The notes under the pieces were generated by a model. That model was given only the letters and a program-made list of their open reading frames with translations. It was not told the DNA's origin and made no database searches. Source: Bifidobacterium vansinderenii (GTDB lineage: Bacteria > Actinomycetota > Actinomycetes > Actinomycetales > Bifidobacteriaceae). From it: a DNA stretch of 64,000 bases. The stretch is taken from positions 1 through 64,000 of the forward strand of contig NZ_NEWD01000004.1 of the NCBI RefSeq assembly GCF_002234915.1, in the 5' to 3' direction. The translations under genes and the position numbers were made by a program. Shown piece after piece: positions 61,154 to 64,000 of this stretch (position 1 is its first letter; each line of letters starts with the position of its first letter).

Positions 61154-62058
61154 CTCGACAGCCTCCTGACCAGCAGCGACTGCAGCAGCGTGAACACCAG
61201 AATCAGCGCGAACAGCACCACGGCCGCCGCCATGCCCTGACCATACCGGCCCTGCACATAGAACTTGTCGTACACGTAGAACACCGCCGTCACTGCACTG
61301 TCCGCCACGCCCGGCATCCCATTGAACAGCACGTACACCTCCGTATACACCTTGAACGCGTTGATCAGATCCATGATCGACAGAAACGTGATCATCGGCG
61401 CCAGCTGCGGCAGCGTGATCCTCGAGAACCGCTCCCACGCGGACGCCCCATACAGGTCGGCCACCCGATACAACAACGGGTCGATCGCGCGCAATCCCGA
61501 CAGCAGGATCACGATGTTGAACGCCAACGACAGCCACACGCCGAACACGCACAACGTGACCATGCTCAACCGCGGATCGTTGAGAAAATCAAACGGCCCC
61601 AACCCGACCAGGGACAGCACATAATCCACCACGCCGAAATCACCATTGAACAGGTAGCGGAACACCACGCCCACCGCCACTACGCTCGTCAGATACGGGA
61701 CGAACAGCAGCGCCTCGAACACGCGTGACCCGCGCATCCGGGAATCCACCGCCACCGCCAGCATCAACGACACCACCAGGCCAACCGGCACCGTCACGCA
61801 CGCGAACACACCCGTGTTCACCAACGCGCGCACAAACGACGGGTCAGCGAGCACCGCCACGAAATTCGACCATCCAGCAAACCGCAAATGCCGCAACGAC
61901 CCCGACTGAAACGCCATCACAAACACCCGCACCAACGGCAGCACATTGAACACGCCAATACATGCCAACGCCGGCAACAACAACAGCCACGCCCGCGGCT
62001 GACGCTCCGCACTATACGAGCCGACCCGAGCCAGCCAACCCCGCACACCGCCAGCCAT
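61150..62058 (-). CDS. ABC importer permease (MalF/UgpA type)
   Basis: This 302-aa permease has six spans. The EAA loop is VADLYGASAWERFSRITLPQ. The ATG follows GGGAGGTTGTACTG and overlaps the ATPase stop by one base (TGATG). Codon use changes within the gene: the first 60 codons are rich in TTG, TTT and GTG, while later codons use CTG, TTC and GGC like the rest of the chromosome. Confidence 0.9.
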   Translation of the reverse strand: MAGGVRGWLARVGSYSAERQPRAWLLLLPALACIGVFNVLPLVRVFVMAFQSGSLRHLRFAGWSNFVAVLADPSFVRALVNTGVFACVTVPVGLVVSLMLAVAVDSRMRGSRVFEALLFVPYLTSVVAVGVVFRYLFNGDFGVVDYVLSLVGLGPFDFLNDPRLSMVTLCVFGVWLSLAFNIVILLSGLRAIDPLLYRVADLYGASAWERFSRITLPQLAPMITFLSIMDLINAFKVYTEVYVLFNGMPGVADSAVTAVFYVYDKFYVQGRYGQGMAAAVVLFALILVFTLLQSLLVRRLSR

Positions 62059-63194
62059 CAGTACAACCTCCCACCATCGGCATCAAACACATGCACGCTC
62101 ACGCAATCCAAACCCACCAGCACACGATCACCCGCCCGCGGCGCACGACGCACATCCACCACACACCGGCAGCGCTCATCATCAGCCGTAAAATGCACCA
62201 CCGCATACCGGCCGATCATCTCCACCGACTCCACCAGCGTCCCAAACACCACCGGAAAACGATCCGCCCCAGCGTCAGCCAGCCCATCAGACCCGCCAAC
62301 AAGATGAAAATGCTCAGGACGCACACCCAACACACATCCGCCGGCAGCCAACACCGACTCGGCCTCACCGACCGGCCGACGAAACCGCGACACATCCAAC
62401 ACACCCAACGGCACCGAAAAATCATCACCCGCCAACACACGACGCCCACCGTCATACGACAAACAGAACGTATTCAAAACAGGAGAACCCATAAACCGGG
62501 CAACAAACAGATTCGCCGGATCCAAATACAAATCCTGCGGGGCAGCAAACTGCTGAATCACCCCCCGATCCATCACCGCAATCCGATCCCCAATCGACAA
62601 CGCCTCCTCCTGATCATGCGTCACAAACACCGTCGTCACCCGCGTCGCCTTGACAATACGCCGAATCTCCTCACGAATCGACAACCTCAGCCGCGCATCC
62701 AAATTACTCAACGGCTCATCCAACAACAACACACGAGGCTCCTGCACCAACGCACGAGCAACCGCCACCCGCTGCTGCTGACCACCAGACAAACTCCCCG
62801 GACGCAACCGCGCCAAATCCTCAATACCCGTCAACCGCATAAACCGACGCGCCCGCACCAACGCCTCACGACGCGCAACCCTATGCTCCCCAACCCGCAG
62901 AGGAAACATCACATTCTCCTCCACACTCATATGCGGATACAACGCATAATCCTGAAACACCATCCCAATACCACGATACTTAGGATGCGTACGAACCACA
63001 GACTCACCATCAATAAGCACATCACCACCAGACGGATCCAACAACCCGGCAACAATGTTCAACAACGTCGACTTCCCACAACCACTCGGCCCCAACAAAC
63101 ACACCAACTCACCATCACACACCTCAAGATTCACATCCCGAAGCGCCACGCGCTCGCCGTACCGCTTACCCAAATGCCTGATGGTAATGGACAT
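62058..63194 (-). CDS. ABC importer ATPase (MalK/UgpC/MsmK type)
   Basis: This is a 378-aa ATPase with Walker A GPSGCGKST, Q-loop MVFQDYALYPHM, signature LSGGQQQRVAVARAL, Walker B LLLDEPLSNLD and H-loop FVTHDQEEALS. A C-terminal TOBE-type region (VLGVRPEHFHL) follows. The start has GGGGGCGTC. It is the promoter-proximal gene of the five-gene operon. Its third codon positions favour T and G (GGT, GAT, TTG), clearly unlike genes in the middle of the window. Confidence 0.93.
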   Translation of the reverse strand: MSITIRHLGKRYGERVALRDVNLEVCDGELVCLLGPSGCGKSTLLNIVAGLLDPSGGDVLIDGESVVRTHPKYRGIGMVFQDYALYPHMSVEENVMFPLRVGEHRVARREALVRARRFMRLTGIEDLARLRPGSLSGGQQQRVAVARALVQEPRVLLLDEPLSNLDARLRLSIREEIRRIVKATRVTTVFVTHDQEEALSIGDRIAVMDRGVIQQFAAPQDLYLDPANLFVARFMGSPVLNTFCLSYDGGRRVLAGDDFSVPLGVLDVSRFRRPVGEAESVLAAGGCVLGVRPEHFHLVGGSDGLADAGADRFPVVFGTLVESVEMIGRYAVVHFTADDERCRCVVDVRRAPRAGDRVLVGLDCVSVHVFDADGGRLY

Positions 63195-63269
63195 GACGCC
63201 CCCAATCCGAAACCCTTCGCCCAACCAGCATAGCAAGACCAGCCACACGCCACGAGACACCACAACGCT

Positions 63270-64000
63270 CTAAACACGCGCCTCGCCGTCCGCCAGCCCC
63301 TCATCCCCGTCACGCACCAAACGCAAATAATCCTGATCCTCAGACTTACGACGCGGAACCAAACTATCAATCAACGCATCAGCACGCCCACGATTCCTCA
63401 CATACAGAAAACCAATAACAGAAAACACGACCGCACCAATGAAATTCACCAACAGATCCTCCATCGTATCGATCAAACCAATATCAAGATAACCACCAAC
63501 ACCCAAATCCACCCCATTAACACTGGTAGCAACAATCCCATCAACCCGCACCGGCGTATTACCATGCGCCGGATCAAGAGCAACCGAACTAATCGCATGA
63601 ACAACCGTGTCCTTCTGCATATCAAAACCAAACACCAAATCCATCGCAAACTCAAAAAACTCCCACACCACACCAATCGTCATCGAAAAACAAAACGACA
63701 CCAACGACAAATACGCAGGAGACAACTCAAACCTGACCCGCTCCGACCGATTCAACAAATCCACCAACGAAAAACCAATCGCCGCCGCCAAAAACCCGTT
63801 CAACGTATGCAACACCGTATCCCAAAACGGAAAAATCTCATAGAACGCACTGATCTCACCCAAAATCTCCGCAGCAAACACAAACGACAGCATGATCACC
63901 TCAAGCACGGACGGCAACTCAATCCGAAACCGCACCTGAACAAACGCCGGCGCCATCAACATCAACAACGTCAACGCACACAAAAACACATTCTCATAAT
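63270..64000 (-). CDS. Multi-span membrane protein, 5' end outside the window
   Basis: The frame is open to the right edge, so the start is missing. The visible 240 residues contain about six spans (LEVIMLSFVFAAEILGEISA, VLHTLNGFLAAAIGFSLVDL and others) and a hydrophilic C-terminus. Conserved-looking HTLNGF and VVWEFFEFAMD resemble uncharacterised bacterial integral membrane proteins with a possible metal site. Codon use is T/G-ending like the adjacent ATPase gene. I cannot name a function. Confidence 0.7.
   Translation of the reverse strand, partial: YENVFLCALTLLMLMAPAFVQVRFRIELPSVLEVIMLSFVFAAEILGEISAFYEIFPFWDTVLHTLNGFLAAAIGFSLVDLLNRSERVRFELSPAYLSLVSFCFSMTIGVVWEFFEFAMDLVFGFDMQKDTVVHAISSVALDPAHGNTPVRVDGIVATSVNGVDLGVGGYLDIGLIDTMEDLLVNFIGAVVFSVIGFLYVRNRGRADALIDSLVPRRKSEDQDYLRLVRDGDEGLADGEARV

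Noticed and set aside
1-64000. CRISPR arrays, tRNA or rRNA genes
   Set aside because: No regularly spaced direct repeats of CRISPR type and no tRNA- or rRNA-like sequences were noticed on either strand. A short tRNA could be missed without a dedicated search.

Overview
The window reads as a chromosomal segment of a high-GC Gram-positive of the genus Bifidobacterium. The basis is the high-GC coding sequence, AAGGAG-type ribosome sites, the gene order pyrB-pyrI-pyrC-pyrF-pyrK-pyrD-pyrE beside a CPA1-type Na+/H+ antiporter, LacI/IclR-era sugar loci with MFS and ABC importers, an IS1249-type insertion sequence, and a surface protein ending in a sortase-like signal. The species cannot be fixed from what is visible.

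Layout. 1-4.4 kb: the 3' end of glnE, an AAA ATPase and the antiporter. 4.6-11.4 kb: the UMP biosynthesis cluster, with tightly overlapping genes and long hairpins between pyrI/pyrC and pyrD/pyrE. 11.5-14.4 kb: a small membrane-protein gene whose 3' end is imperfectly duplicated 2.6 kb downstream; the interval carries accessory genes (a DUF2513 protein, an immunity-like small protein, a 309-aa unknown) and a phage scaffold pseudogene with four in-frame amber codons, so it looks like a decayed integrated element. 14.6-17.9 kb: a LysR regulator, a membrane-anchored binding protein and a lipase-like hydrolase, all leftward. 18-22.5 kb: an IS-end remnant, an 832-aa SWIM zinc-finger protein and a convergent PD-(D/E)XK nuclease-like protein.

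22.8-29.4 kb is a glycoside-use locus: a divergent IclR regulator with a 19-bp inverted repeat, then an MFS permease, a GH78 alpha-L-rhamnosidase and a GH1 beta-glucosidase. The two enzymes together would suit rhamnosyl-glucosides such as rutinosides. 29.9-31.7 kb holds an inactivated IS1249-type element and a fragment of the lipase gene. 31.8-34.7 kb encodes a large coiled-coil/CAP-domain surface protein ending in LAATG; its predicted promoter has a G9 tract in the -35/-10 spacer, suggesting phase variation. 34.9-35.7 kb is a secreted nuclease lipoprotein. 36.0-36.4 kb is a promoter-to-terminator stretch of about 400 nt with no credible gene but at least eight local helices: a candidate large structured noncoding RNA, and the best candidate here for something undescribed.

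36.5-40.7 kb carries a short DUF4012-like protein, YhbY, a trans-aconitate methyltransferase-like enzyme, a HAD hydrolase and a MetE-like methyltransferase. 40.8-50.3 kb contains an FtsX-type ABC exporter divergent from a NarL-type two-component pair, chorismate mutase, an EamA exporter and a second two-component pair. 50.4-51.4 kb is a scar with an IS256-like end, a truncated permease and a truncated kinase. 51.6-52.6 kb is an excisionase-like antitoxin/PIN toxin pair preceded by 9-bp tandem repeats. 52.8-57.4 kb holds a CPBP protease, an SRAP protein and three less-known genes. 57.7-63.2 kb is a leftward sugar-type ABC importer operon that unusually includes an RNase J-like metallo-beta-lactamase-fold protein; codon use changes markedly towards its promoter-proximal end. 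The window closes inside a membrane-protein gene.
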